From positions 1 through 8,027 of the forward strand of contig DASWYB010000080.1 in NCBI GenBank assembly GCA_036405195.1: a DNA stretch of 8,027 nucleotides. Direction: 5' to 3'. The notes under the pieces were generated by a model. That model was not told the origin of the DNA. It searched no databases and was given only the letters and a program-made list of their open reading frames with translations. The position numbers and the translations under genes are program-made. Below, piece by piece: positions 1 to 5,113 of this stretch (its first letter is position 1; every line of letters begins with the position of its first letter). The DNA is from DASWYB01 sp036405195 (GTDB taxonomy: Bacteria; Patescibacteriota; UBA1384; 2-12-FULL-50-11; DASWYB01).

Positions 1-1
1 G

Positions 2-7
2 ATTATA
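2..7 (-). promoter_or_regulatory. Possible -10 element of a gene beyond the left edge
   Basis: The minus strand reads TATAAT here, just after the T-run of the hairpin at 18-48. It could be the -10 box of a minus-strand gene starting left of the window. No TGn precedes it and the start codon cannot be seen, so this is only a consensus match in a suitable place. Confidence 0.25.
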
Positions 8-17
8 CCGGGTATTA

Positions 18-48
18 CCGAAAAAGCACCTTAACGGTGCCTATTCGG
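18..48 (-). terminator. Rho-independent terminator-like hairpin (minus strand)
   Basis: On the minus strand GGCACC pairs with GGTGC around a five-base loop (GCACC 26-30 with GGTGC 36-40 on the plus strand) and is followed by TTTTT. An outer CCGAA/TTCGG (18-22 with 44-48) could extend it across a 3x3 internal loop. It ends in TGCTTTTTC like several other terminators here. It may be a back-up for the gene ending at 156 or belong to a lost gene in 49-114. Confidence 0.55.
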
Positions 49-114
49 AAGATCTGCTTCTTGTAAATCAGCCACAATGATCTTCTTCTCCACCAACGAA
101 GCACATTTTTTATT

Positions 115-147
115 AACAAAGAGGAGCTGAGATTGCTCCTCTTTGTT
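115..147 (-). terminator. Strong hairpin directly after the M23-like gene
   Basis: A perfect 13-bp inverted repeat (115-127 with 135-147, loop 128-134) begins nine bases after the stop codon of the gene at 156-1436. Read on the minus strand, the 3' arm ends CTCTTTGTT, so the U-rich part lies mostly inside the stem and is followed by AATAAAAAA rather than a clean T-run. It should at least define the mRNA 3' end. Confidence 0.6.
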
Positions 148-155
148 GCTAACTA

Positions 156-1436
156 TTATCGTTCAAATGTGACGGCAGCAGGGGTAAAACCACTTACTTG
201 AGCTGCTGTTTTTCCAGGGAATTGTTCTAACTTCAATTTTTCACCAGCTTGCACTTGAAGTAAGACAACACCAACTACCGGACTACTTGATTTATCAAGG
301 ATCATTCCACGTTTGAAGACGCCACCGCTAAATGGATTTCCATCTGGGTTTTTCATCGTAATATTCATTAATTCTATCTTAACGATCCCACTTTCAGCAG
401 TAATCTCTTCAGGCTTAAAGTCACCTTTCACCAAATACTGTCCTGCTTTGCCGTTCCAATTACCCACCGAATAAATCACACCGGTCGGATCAATATTATG
501 AGGCGCAATCGCTAAATGCCCGTCCCAGTAGCGATCCTGAGAAGCTCCTTGATATCCTTTGGTACCTTCTTTGTACCAGTTACCAATCAATGCACCTTGT
601 TTATCCCAGTCAATTTTACCGCCAAATGGGGCAACCGTACGGAGACTCTTTGCCTCGAGGCTTGTTTTAAGAGAACCCGAATACATGCTGAACGGATCGA
701 TGGTATGAATCTTCCATGGTTCAGATTCATAGTAAGACGGGGTAATAAATCCGGTTAAGTTGGTTTGTGTATCAACCATCGTCCAGTCAAACGAGCTGCC
801 TCCTAAATGAGCTAGCACATCGCCGGCTTTTAACTTCAAGGAAATACGTTTCGTTTCATTGGGTTTTATTGTGCCAACTGCAGCGGCAACTGTGTCACTT
901 AACTTATGAACGTGAATAAATATGGAATAGTAACGGCAGCTAAACGAAATAACCATACGAAAATCGTCCTGCGCCAGCTTGACATCCGACCGATCACCGA
1001 TATATTGATCCGGCATACGACCGACATCAACCAAAGTACCATCCGCTGGCATGACAACATCATAGGTATTATCAGCAACTGTAGAATCAATGGGGGAGAC
1101 ATATACGTGGTCGACGGGAGTAACGTGACCATCAGACACTCTTCCCAACGGTTCAATCCCACCAATTTTATCTACCGAGAGGGGCGAGTGAGTAAATGTC
1201 GGATTAGCATTTTTGTCGCACGTGTTACCATACTGACGTTTAAACTCATCACCGTTATTCGCAGATGACGACAAGGCCATATCGCTTGATTCGTCACCCG
1301 TATTTAAGCTCGAATCAGCGGTTGTACTTTCCGGGCGACTGGAACCTGTACGAACAAAAAATACGGTGCCTATTACCACCGCCAGTAAGAGAACAGAACC
1401 AGCTACCCAAACAATAAGTTTATTTTGATGTGTCAT
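156..1436 (-). CDS. Membrane-anchored exported protein with a degenerate LytM/M23-like domain
   Basis: The 426-residue protein has one N-terminal hydrophobic segment (about residues 7-28) acting as a membrane anchor or uncleaved signal. There is no lipobox cysteine. A Ser/Thr/Asp-rich linker follows to about residue 64, so the rest should face outward. Residues about 95-215 resemble the lysostaphin/M23 peptidase fold: G-H104-x5-H110, a P-A-D-G turn near 130-133, an H-x-H pair at 175 and 177, then K-A-G-D-V-L-A-H-L-G-G. In M23 enzymes an HxH and an upstream His/Asp hold zinc; the usual HxxxD is not evident, so activity is doubtful. C73 and C167 could form a disulfide. Residues about 265-426 are a second beta-rich part with a W-D-G-H stretch that I do not recognise. 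The ATG at 1434-1436 has no Shine-Dalgarno but an extended -10 six bases upstream. A hairpin follows the stop. It stands alone. Confidence 0.85.
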   Translation of the reverse strand: MTHQNKLIVWVAGSVLLLAVVIGTVFFVRTGSSRPESTTADSSLNTGDESSDMALSSSANNGDEFKRQYGNTCDKNANPTFTHSPLSVDKIGGIEPLGRVSDGHVTPVDHVYVSPIDSTVADNTYDVVMPADGTLVDVGRMPDQYIGDRSDVKLAQDDFRMVISFSCRYYSIFIHVHKLSDTVAAAVGTIKPNETKRISLKLKAGDVLAHLGGSSFDWTMVDTQTNLTGFITPSYYESEPWKIHTIDPFSMYSGSLKTSLEAKSLRTVAPFGGKIDWDKQGALIGNWYKEGTKGYQGASQDRYWDGHLAIAPHNIDPTGVIYSVGNWNGKAGQYLVKGDFKPEEITAESGIVKIELMNITMKNPDGNPFSGGVFKRGMILDKSSSPVVGVVLLQVQAGEKLKLEQFPGKTAAQVSGFTPAAVTFER

Positions 1437-1442
1437 ATATGC

Positions 1443-1451
1443 AGCATAGCA
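1443..1451 (-). promoter_or_regulatory. Extended -10 promoter, probably leaderless, for the M23-like gene
   Basis: The minus strand reads TGC-TATGCT-GCATAT-ATG, that is TGn, a TAnnnT hexamer and six bases to the start codon. A TSS seven bases after the hexamer would be the A of ATG. No purine-rich ribosome site lies in between. A second -10-like box (TATACT, 1451-1456) is slightly upstream and would give a short leader instead. I see no convincing -35. Confidence 0.45.
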
Positions 1452-1530
1452 GTATAATCATTTCTTACACAACAAACACCGCCGATGACACCTCAATAAC
1501 ATGTCCTATTCACATCACGGCTTACAAAAC

Positions 1531-2004
1531 TTAGCGACTGAGCTGCCAAACTGCAAAGTTAAGCAGAGAAGCGAATGTTACCCAGCCGAGGTACGGAACG
1601 AGAATCCATGCTGCCACCTTTGAGATCCTTGAGAAATTAATGATCGTAACCAAGATCGCAACCCAAAGTATAACAATCTCAGCAAACGCAATCCCAAGCT
1701 GATGCCAACCAAAAAAGATAAAAGACCACAATACATTTAGTACCATTTGGATGCTGAAAACTAGGACCGCTGTTTTCATTTCTCGCTTACCTGCGTGAGA
1801 CAAAATTAGGTACAGAGAAATCCCCATCAGGGTAAAAAGCAATGTCCACGCAGGGCCAAACAACCAATTCGGAGGATTAAACCAAGGTTTTTCGAGCGTG
1901 GCATACCATGTCGTAATTTGGCTAAACGTAGCAAGTGAACCAATATTACCAACAATGTTTGTACCAACTACACAGGCAAGAAGTCGAACCCAATTTAATT
2001 TCAC
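1531..2004 (-). CDS. tspO: TspO/MBR family integral membrane protein (tryptophan-rich sensory protein)
   Basis: The 157-residue length and five hydrophobic segments fit the TspO/peripheral benzodiazepine receptor family, whose bacterial members bind porphyrins and are linked to oxidative-stress and tetrapyrrole responses. Family features: W33-Y34-x2-L-x-K-P40-x-F-x-P-P45 after the first helix, then F-G-P-x-W-T with M60-G61, and L-N-x-L-W-S-x-x-F-F near 89-98 in the third helix. The start is GTG (plus-strand cac at 2002-2004). It overlaps the upstream cupin stop as GTGA, with a ribosome site ACGGAG eight bases upstream inside the cupin gene, so translation is coupled. No convincing terminator is visible in 1437-1530. 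The family call is secure; the ligand and role here are unknown. Confidence 0.93.
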   Translation of the reverse strand: MKLNWVRLLACVVGTNIVGNIGSLATFSQITTWYATLEKPWFNPPNWLFGPAWTLLFTLMGISLYLILSHAGKREMKTAVLVFSIQMVLNVLWSFIFFGWHQLGIAFAEIVILWVAILVTIINFSRISKVAAWILVPYLGWVTFASLLNFAVWQLSR

Positions 2005-2405
2005 AGTACTGACTCCGTTGTCGTCCCGTCAAAATGCTCGTCGTCCGTGAGTGCATCTTCTTTGGTCGAGTGCACAGTTCCATCTTGGTGATGGGGCGGA
2101 CAATAGAGTGTATACAGCTTAAGCGATTCAGACGAAGAGGCGTTTACGACATTGTGTTCAGCACCGGAGGGCACGATGACGACATCGCCGTCCGAAACCA
2201 TTTGCTCCGTACCATCAATAACAACCTTTCCTTCCCCTTTTTCAAACCGGAAGAATTGATCAACGTCGTGAACTTCTAAGCCAATTTCTTCACCGGGCTT
2301 TAAGTTCATTACTACAAGTTGTACATGCTTCGCAGTGTAGAGCACCTGACGAAAGTTTTCGTTCTCAAGCGTCAATTGCTCAATGTTGGCTTTATACCCT
2401 TTCAT
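2001..2405 (-). CDS. Single-domain cupin protein, first gene of the cupin-tspO unit
   Basis: This is a 134-residue small cupin. Motif 1 runs from P37-G38-E-E-I-G with E44, H46 and Q50 as likely metal-side residues (E-V-H-D-V-D-Q-F), then G57-E-G. Motif 2 is G73-D74 followed by V-P79-x4-H84-x3-N88. One of the usual two motif-1 histidines is replaced, so metal binding is plausible but altered. An acidic tail of about 35 residues after the barrel (with H104-H105-Q) is probably flexible. There is no signal peptide. Start at 2405: AAAAGGAG lies four bases before ATG, a strong if tightly spaced ribosome site. The stop TGA overlaps the tspO start, so both proteins should be made together; a sensor or stress role with TspO is inference. 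Substrate unknown. Confidence 0.9.
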   Translation of the reverse strand: MKGYKANIEQLTLENENFRQVLYTAKHVQLVVMNLKPGEEIGLEVHDVDQFFRFEKGEGKVVIDGTEQMVSDGDVVIVPSGAEHNVVNASSSESLKLYTLYCPPHHQDGTVHSTKEDALTDDEHFDGTTTESVL

Positions 2406-2436
2406 ATGACTCCTTTTATTATTTATCTACTCTCCA

Positions 2437-2445
2437 TATATAACA
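2437..2445 (-). promoter_or_regulatory. Candidate extended -10 promoter for the cupin-tspO unit
   Basis: The minus strand reads TGT-TATATA about 30 bases before the cupin ATG, just after the T-run of the preceding hairpin. It would give a leader of about 25 bases containing the AAAAGGAG ribosome site. The hexamer lacks the final consensus T, and no clear -35 is visible. Confidence 0.35.
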
Positions 2446-2455
2446 CTTACTTCAG

Positions 2456-2475
2456 AAAAAGCAGACTTCGTCTTC
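2456..2475 (-). terminator. Weak terminator-like hairpin after the 130-aa hypothetical gene
   Basis: On the minus strand AGAC and GTCT pair around a three-base loop, with one mismatch and an outer G-C pair, followed by TGCTTTTTC. It lies about 50 bases past the stop at 2522 and shares its 3' end with the stronger terminators in the window. The stem is short, so efficiency is uncertain. Confidence 0.4.
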
Positions 2476-2521
2476 CGGATTACCCGTGATAATGTCAATT
2501 TTAGTTTATTACGTCGATTCT

Positions 2522-2914
2522 TTAAAACTGCCACTTTTCTATTTCAGGTTTAAAGTTAAGTTGGTAAATTGGAATGCCCAGATCGAAGCCATGTTTTACG
2601 GCTGGCCGGTAATTCTCGACGTTGCCGCAATCAACCTTAAAAACCTTGTTGGGAAAAATAATGTAGTGAGAGACATCATTCTTGAAGTCTGCATACCAAT
2701 CGGAGTGATCTCGATCAAACGAACGACTTATCTGATCTGCTACCCGGTCAATATCGTCTTCCTCTATTTCAATCGTATGGAGTGTCCACTGCGTTAGCCA
2801 TGGCGTTTTAAAGTTTTCATTCACAATTTCGATTTCAGTACCTGTAATTTTAAAATCTTTAAGTAAAGAGCTATCTCTAAGACTTTCTTCGATAATAACA
2901 CCCGTGTAGTTCAT
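2522..2914 (-). CDS. Conserved hypothetical protein, 130 aa, function unknown
   Basis: A soluble 130-residue protein with no signal peptide or membrane segment. Two strongly patterned blocks suggest a real conserved fold: K-T-P-W-L-T-Q-W-T-L-H-T-I-E-I (about residues 36-50) and W-Y-A-D-F-K-N-D-x-x-x-Y-I-I-F-P-N-K-V-F-K-V (about 73-94). An alternating hydrophobic/acidic stretch (I-E-E-D-D-I-D-R-V-A) lies between them. I recall similar small proteins in Patescibacteria and some Firmicutes, annotated only as hypothetical; this is memory, not a search. The block spacing and length give no catalytic signature I can name. The ATG at 2914 has no ribosome site but a TGC-TAAAAT box six bases upstream. 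It is monocistronic, with a weak hairpin after the stop. Confidence 0.85.
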   Translation of the reverse strand: MNYTGVIIEESLRDSSLLKDFKITGTEIEIVNENFKTPWLTQWTLHTIEIEEDDIDRVADQISRSFDRDHSDWYADFKNDVSHYIIFPNKVFKVDCGNVENYRPAVKHGFDLGIPIYQLNFKPEIEKWQF

Positions 2915-2920
2915 GCGTGT

Positions 2921-2929
2921 ATTTTAGCA
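2921..2929 (-). promoter_or_regulatory. Extended -10 promoter, probably leaderless, for the 130-aa hypothetical
   Basis: The minus strand reads TGC-TAAAAT-ACACGC-ATG. The TGn and TAnnnT parts match an extended -10 element, and the six-base gap puts the expected TSS on the A of ATG. No Shine-Dalgarno is present. No good -35 is visible at 16-18 bases, which extended -10 promoters tolerate. Confidence 0.5.
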
Positions 2930-2974
2930 CAATAAAAATAGTTACGAATCACGAATTGATCTGGCATTTGTTTT

Positions 2975-2980
2975 TATACT
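2975..2980 (+). promoter_or_regulatory. Candidate -10 box for the plus-strand small membrane protein
   Basis: TATACT on the plus strand would start transcription near 2987, giving a leader of about 150 bases before the ATG at 3140. I see no -35 at good spacing (the nearest TTGATC is too close, 13 bases), so support is weak. Confidence 0.3.
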
Positions 2981-2999
2981 TGGATATGTTATGAAATTA

Positions 3000-3120
3000 T
3001 TGATTGGTTTTCATACTTCTGTCCTGCCCTTGGGATATATCAAAAGAAGTCCGATCGTAAATCAAGGGCCCCAAACTATCTATGTCCCTGTACGGGAGGT
3101 CGAACTGGATAGTCAATCAA
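3000..3120 (+). other. Possible structured RNA leader upstream of the small membrane protein gene
   Basis: Four compatible helices can be drawn on the plus strand. P1: TTGATTG 3000-3006 with CAATCAA 3114-3120. P2: GCCCTTG 3026-3032 with CAAGGGC 3063-3069. P3: 3075-3082 with 3106-3113, eight pairs with one G-U. P4: TCCC 3085-3088 with GGGA 3094-3097 inside P3. P3 and P1 abut at 3113/3114, as in a three-way junction. It ends 11 bases before the GGAG ribosome site. Seven-base complements occur by chance in a stretch this long, so this is a candidate only, matching no riboswitch class I recognise. Confidence 0.3.
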
Positions 3121-3139
3121 CCAACATCTTTGGAGAATT

Positions 3140-3343
3140 ATGGATAACAAAGAATTCAACAAAGCCTTCGATGAAGCTACGAAGAAGAAAATGCTTGAAG
3201 AGCCAGACATCTGGTTTAAACCACGAAGACAGAGATGGGATGAATGGGGCTCGCCGGTCGGACTATCCCTCGGCTGGGCGCTCTTTATCGTCCCGCTTGG
3301 TGTGTTTCTCTGGTTACTTCACCTCGCCGGCCTCATCGGCTAA
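3140..3343 (+). CDS. Small single-pass membrane protein, function unknown
   Basis: The 67-residue product starts with a charged cytosolic-looking part (residues 1-36: D/E/K-rich, then F-K-P-R-R-Q-R-W-D-E-W). One hydrophobic segment follows (about 40-66: P-V-G-L-S-L-G-W-A-L-F onward) and ends at the C-terminus. The basic R29-R-Q-R32 before the segment favours a tail-anchored form with the N-terminus inside. The start is well supported: GGAG at 3132-3135 sits four bases before ATG. A strong terminator begins four bases after the stop. The segment-coding part is noticeably richer in G and C than the region upstream. It is the only plus-strand gene in the left half and is preceded by a long leader. 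I do not recognise the family. Confidence 0.75.
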   Translation: MDNKEFNKAFDEATKKKMLEEPDIWFKPRRQRWDEWGSPVGLSLGWALFIVPLGVFLWLLHLAGLIG

Positions 3344-3347
3344 GCAT

Positions 3348-3381
3348 AAAAAACGTCCCGAATGTATCGGGACGTTTTTTT
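3348..3381. terminator. Bidirectional rho-independent terminator
   Basis: AAAAAA-CGTCCCG (3348-3360) pairs with CGGGACG-TTTTTT (3368-3380) around a seven-base loop. It has an A-run on one side and a T-run on the other, so it can end the plus-strand membrane protein gene (stop at 3343) and the convergent minus-strand GNAT gene (stop at 3460). Confidence 0.92.
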
Positions 3382-3459
3382 GTTCACTCACTATAAAAAC
3401 CCTGACCTGTTTTTCACGGATATTACTTTTCTACGCCTTAGTCTTAAATCTATCTGACC

Positions 3460-3939
3460 CTAACATAAAGACTTCTCCATATGTATAAGGTCTATTGTTC
3501 CCCAATTTTCAAATTCACCCGTCTCTTTAAATCCGTACTTTTCATAATACTTTTTCAGCCATGGAGCAATCGACATATAGTCGAGCGCTAAACTCTTAAA
3601 ACCACCCGTTCGACCGTACTCTTCAATCGCTTTTATAATCGCCGGTGCAAGACCTTTACCACGGTAAGCATCGAGAACCGCGAGTAACCCTAGCTTGAGA
3701 GTCTCTCCTTTTGGCTGGATGTAGACAGTCGCAATAACGTGATTATTACTTTTTGCGACATAAAATTTGCTCTTTTTAACTTGAGTGATTAACGTCTCCC
3801 GATTAACACGAGGTTCATTTTTGTATTGTTCTTGGTATTTATAGGCGTGGTTAATAAGCGTAACCGATTCATCGATATCACTATCTTGAATTCTCTCTAA
3901 TACAACCGCCTCAAAATCGAAATAATCAATAAGTTCCAT
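3460..3939 (-). CDS. GNAT family N-acetyltransferase
   Basis: A 159-residue protein with the GNAT fold, which transfers acetyl groups from acetyl-CoA to an amine. The acetyl-CoA motif A is clear: a hydrophobic strand L83-G-L-L-A-V then Y92-R93-G-K-G96-L-A98 and a helix. Motif B appears as Y131-Y-E-K-Y-G-F137, typical of the C-terminal strand and helix, and a V-A-x-T-V-Y-I strand (about 68-74) precedes motif A. The substrate cannot be read; it may be a small molecule or a protein N-terminus. The start ATG immediately follows the TAA of the upstream kinase-like gene (TAAATG, zero gap), so it is the second gene of a two-gene unit and probably translated by coupling. It ends TAG, with the hairpin at 3348-3381 downstream. 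Confidence 0.92.
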   Translation of the reverse strand: MELIDYFDFEAVVLERIQDSDIDESVTLINHAYKYQEQYKNEPRVNRETLITQVKKSKFYVAKSNNHVIATVYIQPKGETLKLGLLAVLDAYRGKGLAPAIIKAIEEYGRTGGFKSLALDYMSIAPWLKKYYEKYGFKETGEFENWGTIDLIHMEKSLC

Positions 3940-4449
3940 TTATCCAATCTCTCGCATAATCATTTTTGCGGCCATATCTGATTCTAAATGTGATGTATCT
4001 ATCAAGGTAAATCCTAAGTCATCATTTTTCTTGAAGTACTCAATATTGCTTTTAACTCGTTCCTCCGGCACTTTATCGTCCCATTCTTTCTGACGTTCCA
4101 TCACTCGCGCGTAAGCAACTTGAGGAGATGCAAAGAGTTGAAACTTGTAACAGGGAATCGATTGGCTCGCAGCCAGGTCCTCGTAGCGCCGAACATCGGC
4201 GGCATCCCAAAACGGCTGATCAATAATCACTGACAACCCTAGTTCTAAATATTTCTGAGCCATGATAAACACAACCTCGCGGGCAATCGTGTTATCTCGT
4301 TCACCCCGCTCAAAATCAGAAACAAACTTTTTCACCTTATCCATACCAATAACGGCCGTCCGAGGTAACTCCGCCGCTAAAAACTTTGTTGTCGTTGTTT
4401 TACCCGCTCCTGTCATTCCGTCAAGTAATAACAAAAATCGTTTATTCAT
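3940..4449 (-). CDS. P-loop NTPase, small-molecule kinase-like (AAA_33/zeta-toxin-like)
   Basis: A 169-residue P-loop protein. Walker A is G11-M-T-G-A-G-K17-T18, after a hydrophobic strand at 5-9. M-D37 follows strand 2, where such kinases place an acceptor-binding or catalytic Asp. S-V-I-I-D77-Q-P-F-W is the Walker B-like strand, and R-V-M-E-R-Q-K-E-W-D (about 115-125) fits a lid. The architecture resembles AAA_33, chloramphenicol phosphotransferase-like and zeta-toxin kinases; the phosphate acceptor is unknown. The frame is open to 4536, but I start at the ATG at 4447-4449: the extra 29 codons would run through the terminator at 4476-4497 and match no kinase N-terminus, while MNKRF leads straight into the first strand. 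TATAAT lies seven bases before this ATG; AAGAGGAG is 13 bases away, too far for a good ribosome site. Confidence 0.87.
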   Translation of the reverse strand: MNKRFLLLLDGMTGAGKTTTTKFLAAELPRTAVIGMDKVKKFVSDFERGERDNTIAREVVFIMAQKYLELGLSVIIDQPFWDAADVRRYEDLAASQSIPCYKFQLFASPQVAYARVMERQKEWDDKVPEERVKSNIEYFKKNDDLGFTLIDTSHLESDMAAKMIMREIG

Positions 4450-4456
4450 TAAATAA

Positions 4457-4462
4457 ATTATA
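4457..4462 (-). promoter_or_regulatory. Consensus -10 box close to the kinase-like gene start
   Basis: The minus strand reads TATAAT followed by seven bases (TTATTTA) and ATG. A TSS at or one base before the ATG would make this transcript leaderless, like four neighbours, though no TGn precedes the hexamer. AAGAGGAG overlaps the promoter just upstream and would then not be transcribed. Confidence 0.45.
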
Positions 4463-4475
4463 CTCCTCTTTAAGG

Positions 4476-4497
4476 AAAAAGCAGCCTTACGGCCGCT
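4476..4497 (-). terminator. Rho-independent terminator with GTAA tetraloop (VOC gene)
   Basis: Minus-strand AGCGGCC pairs with GGCTGCT around a GTAA tetraloop (GNRA class), followed by TTTTT. The stem is 4480-4486 with 4491-4497. It lies about 76 bases past the VOC stop and just upstream of the kinase promoter. It is almost identical to the tRNA-Asn terminator at 6347-6368. Confidence 0.88.
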
Positions 4498-4572
4498 CTC
4501 TCCATGTGATAGATGAAATAAAAAACTGCTTTGCACTAATGCACTACGTGAAACAATATTGCGAAGGCTATT

Positions 4573-5001
4573 TTATTTAGCAGGAGAAAATTCAATGATC
4601 CACTCAATGCCATACTTGTCCCGGAACATTCCGGCATAGGAACCCCATGGGCTATCTCCCATAGGTCCTTCTACGTCTCCTCCGGCCGAAAGGCCATCAA
4701 ATAATCTGTCCGCTTCTTCTTTACTCTCCGTACGTACCAATATTTTGCTCCGGTTTTCCTGCTCGTTTACGCGCCCTAAAACCTCCGGCACATCATTGGC
4801 AATCAGCATAGAACCATTACCAATCGGTAACGCAATATACATTATCTTATTTTCTTCTTTTGGGGCCACGGGGAATTCATCAGTTGCTATATCTTTGAAA
4901 CGAACCACCTTCGTAAACTCAGTAGCAAAAACAGACTTATAAAACGTAAATGCTTCTTCAGCGTTACCGTTGAAATTAATCCAGGGATGTAATGTAGACA
5001 T
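4573..5001 (-). CDS. PhnB-like VOC superfamily protein (glyoxalase/3-demethylubiquinone methyltransferase-like fold)
   Basis: A 142-residue protein opening with H5-P-W-I-N-F-N-G-N-A-E-E-A-F-T-F-Y-K-S-V-F and closing with G-M-F-R-D-K-Y-G-I-E-W-I-I-E137-F. Both are hallmark ends of the PhnB-like branch of the vicinal oxygen chelate superfamily (two beta-alpha-beta-beta-beta modules; dimers). Despite the Pfam-style methyltransferase name, most members have no proven activity. H5 and E137 sit where some VOC proteins place metal ligands. A hydrophobic M-Y-I-A-L-P-I-G-N-G-S-M-L-I-A-N-D centre matches the family's middle strands. Monocistronic: the extended -10 is six bases before ATG with no Shine-Dalgarno. 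The 4498-4572 stretch downstream holds nothing I can identify before the terminator. Confidence 0.92.
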   Translation of the reverse strand: MSTLHPWINFNGNAEEAFTFYKSVFATEFTKVVRFKDIATDEFPVAPKEENKIMYIALPIGNGSMLIANDVPEVLGRVNEQENRSKILVRTESKEEADRLFDGLSAGGDVEGPMGDSPWGSYAGMFRDKYGIEWIIEFSPAK

Positions 5002-5007
5002 GCAGCA

Positions 5008-5016
5008 ATAATAGCA
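5008..5016 (-). promoter_or_regulatory. Extended -10 promoter, probably leaderless, for the VOC gene
   Basis: The minus strand reads TGC-TATTAT-TGCTGC-ATG, the same geometry as at 2921 and 1443. The bases before ATG are pyrimidine-rich (CTCCTTTCC lies further up), so no ribosome site exists on this strand and a leaderless start is the simplest reading. Confidence 0.5.
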
Positions 5017-5056
5017 AGGAAAGGAGTAAAATTCTACGTTTCACCAACATACAGCC

Positions 5057-5083
5057 AAACAAAAACCCGCCTTTTAAGGCGAG
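5057..5083 (-). terminator. Rho-independent terminator (cytidylyltransferase gene)
   Basis: Minus-strand CTCGCC pairs with GGCGGG (5078-5083 with 5066-5071, one G-U) around TTAAAA, followed by TTTTTG-TTT. It is about 30 bases past the stop at 5114. Confidence 0.8.
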
Positions 5084-5113
5084 CTCTCTGCTGGCCCCGA
5101 GTTCTAGAAAGCG

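Noticed and set aside
29..95. Minus-strand reading frame of about 22 codons (V-E-K-K-I-I-V-A-D-L-Q-E-A-D-L-P)
   Set aside because: It reads like real protein sequence but is very short, has only TTG/GTG starts without a ribosome site, and ends inside the hairpin at 18-48. It might be a gene remnant; the evidence is too thin.
899..1268. Open frames on both strands inside the M23-like gene
   Set aside because: They lie wholly within a 426-codon frame with convincing domain features and have no motifs or start signals of their own.
1452..1530. Possible long-loop hairpin (GCCG/CGGC) as tspO terminator
   Set aside because: The stem is bulged, the loop is over 20 bases, and the following T-run is interrupted by G.
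2991..3488. 165-codon plus-strand open frame
   Set aside because: It overlaps the better supported 67-aa gene in another frame, then runs through the bidirectional terminator into the GNAT gene's 3' end. Composition becomes Arg/Ser-rich and unlike a folded protein.
3460..4449. Kinase-like/GNAT pair as a toxin-antitoxin module (zeta-like or TacT-like)
   Set aside because: The proteins resemble enzymes of ordinary length. There is no small DNA-binding antitoxin, and the kinase lacks features that would separate a zeta toxin from a metabolite kinase.
4450..4536. 29-codon N-terminal extension of the kinase-like protein
   Set aside because: It would be translated through the strong terminator at 4476-4497 and its promoter region, and it has no ribosome site. 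The P-loop protein starts naturally at 4449.
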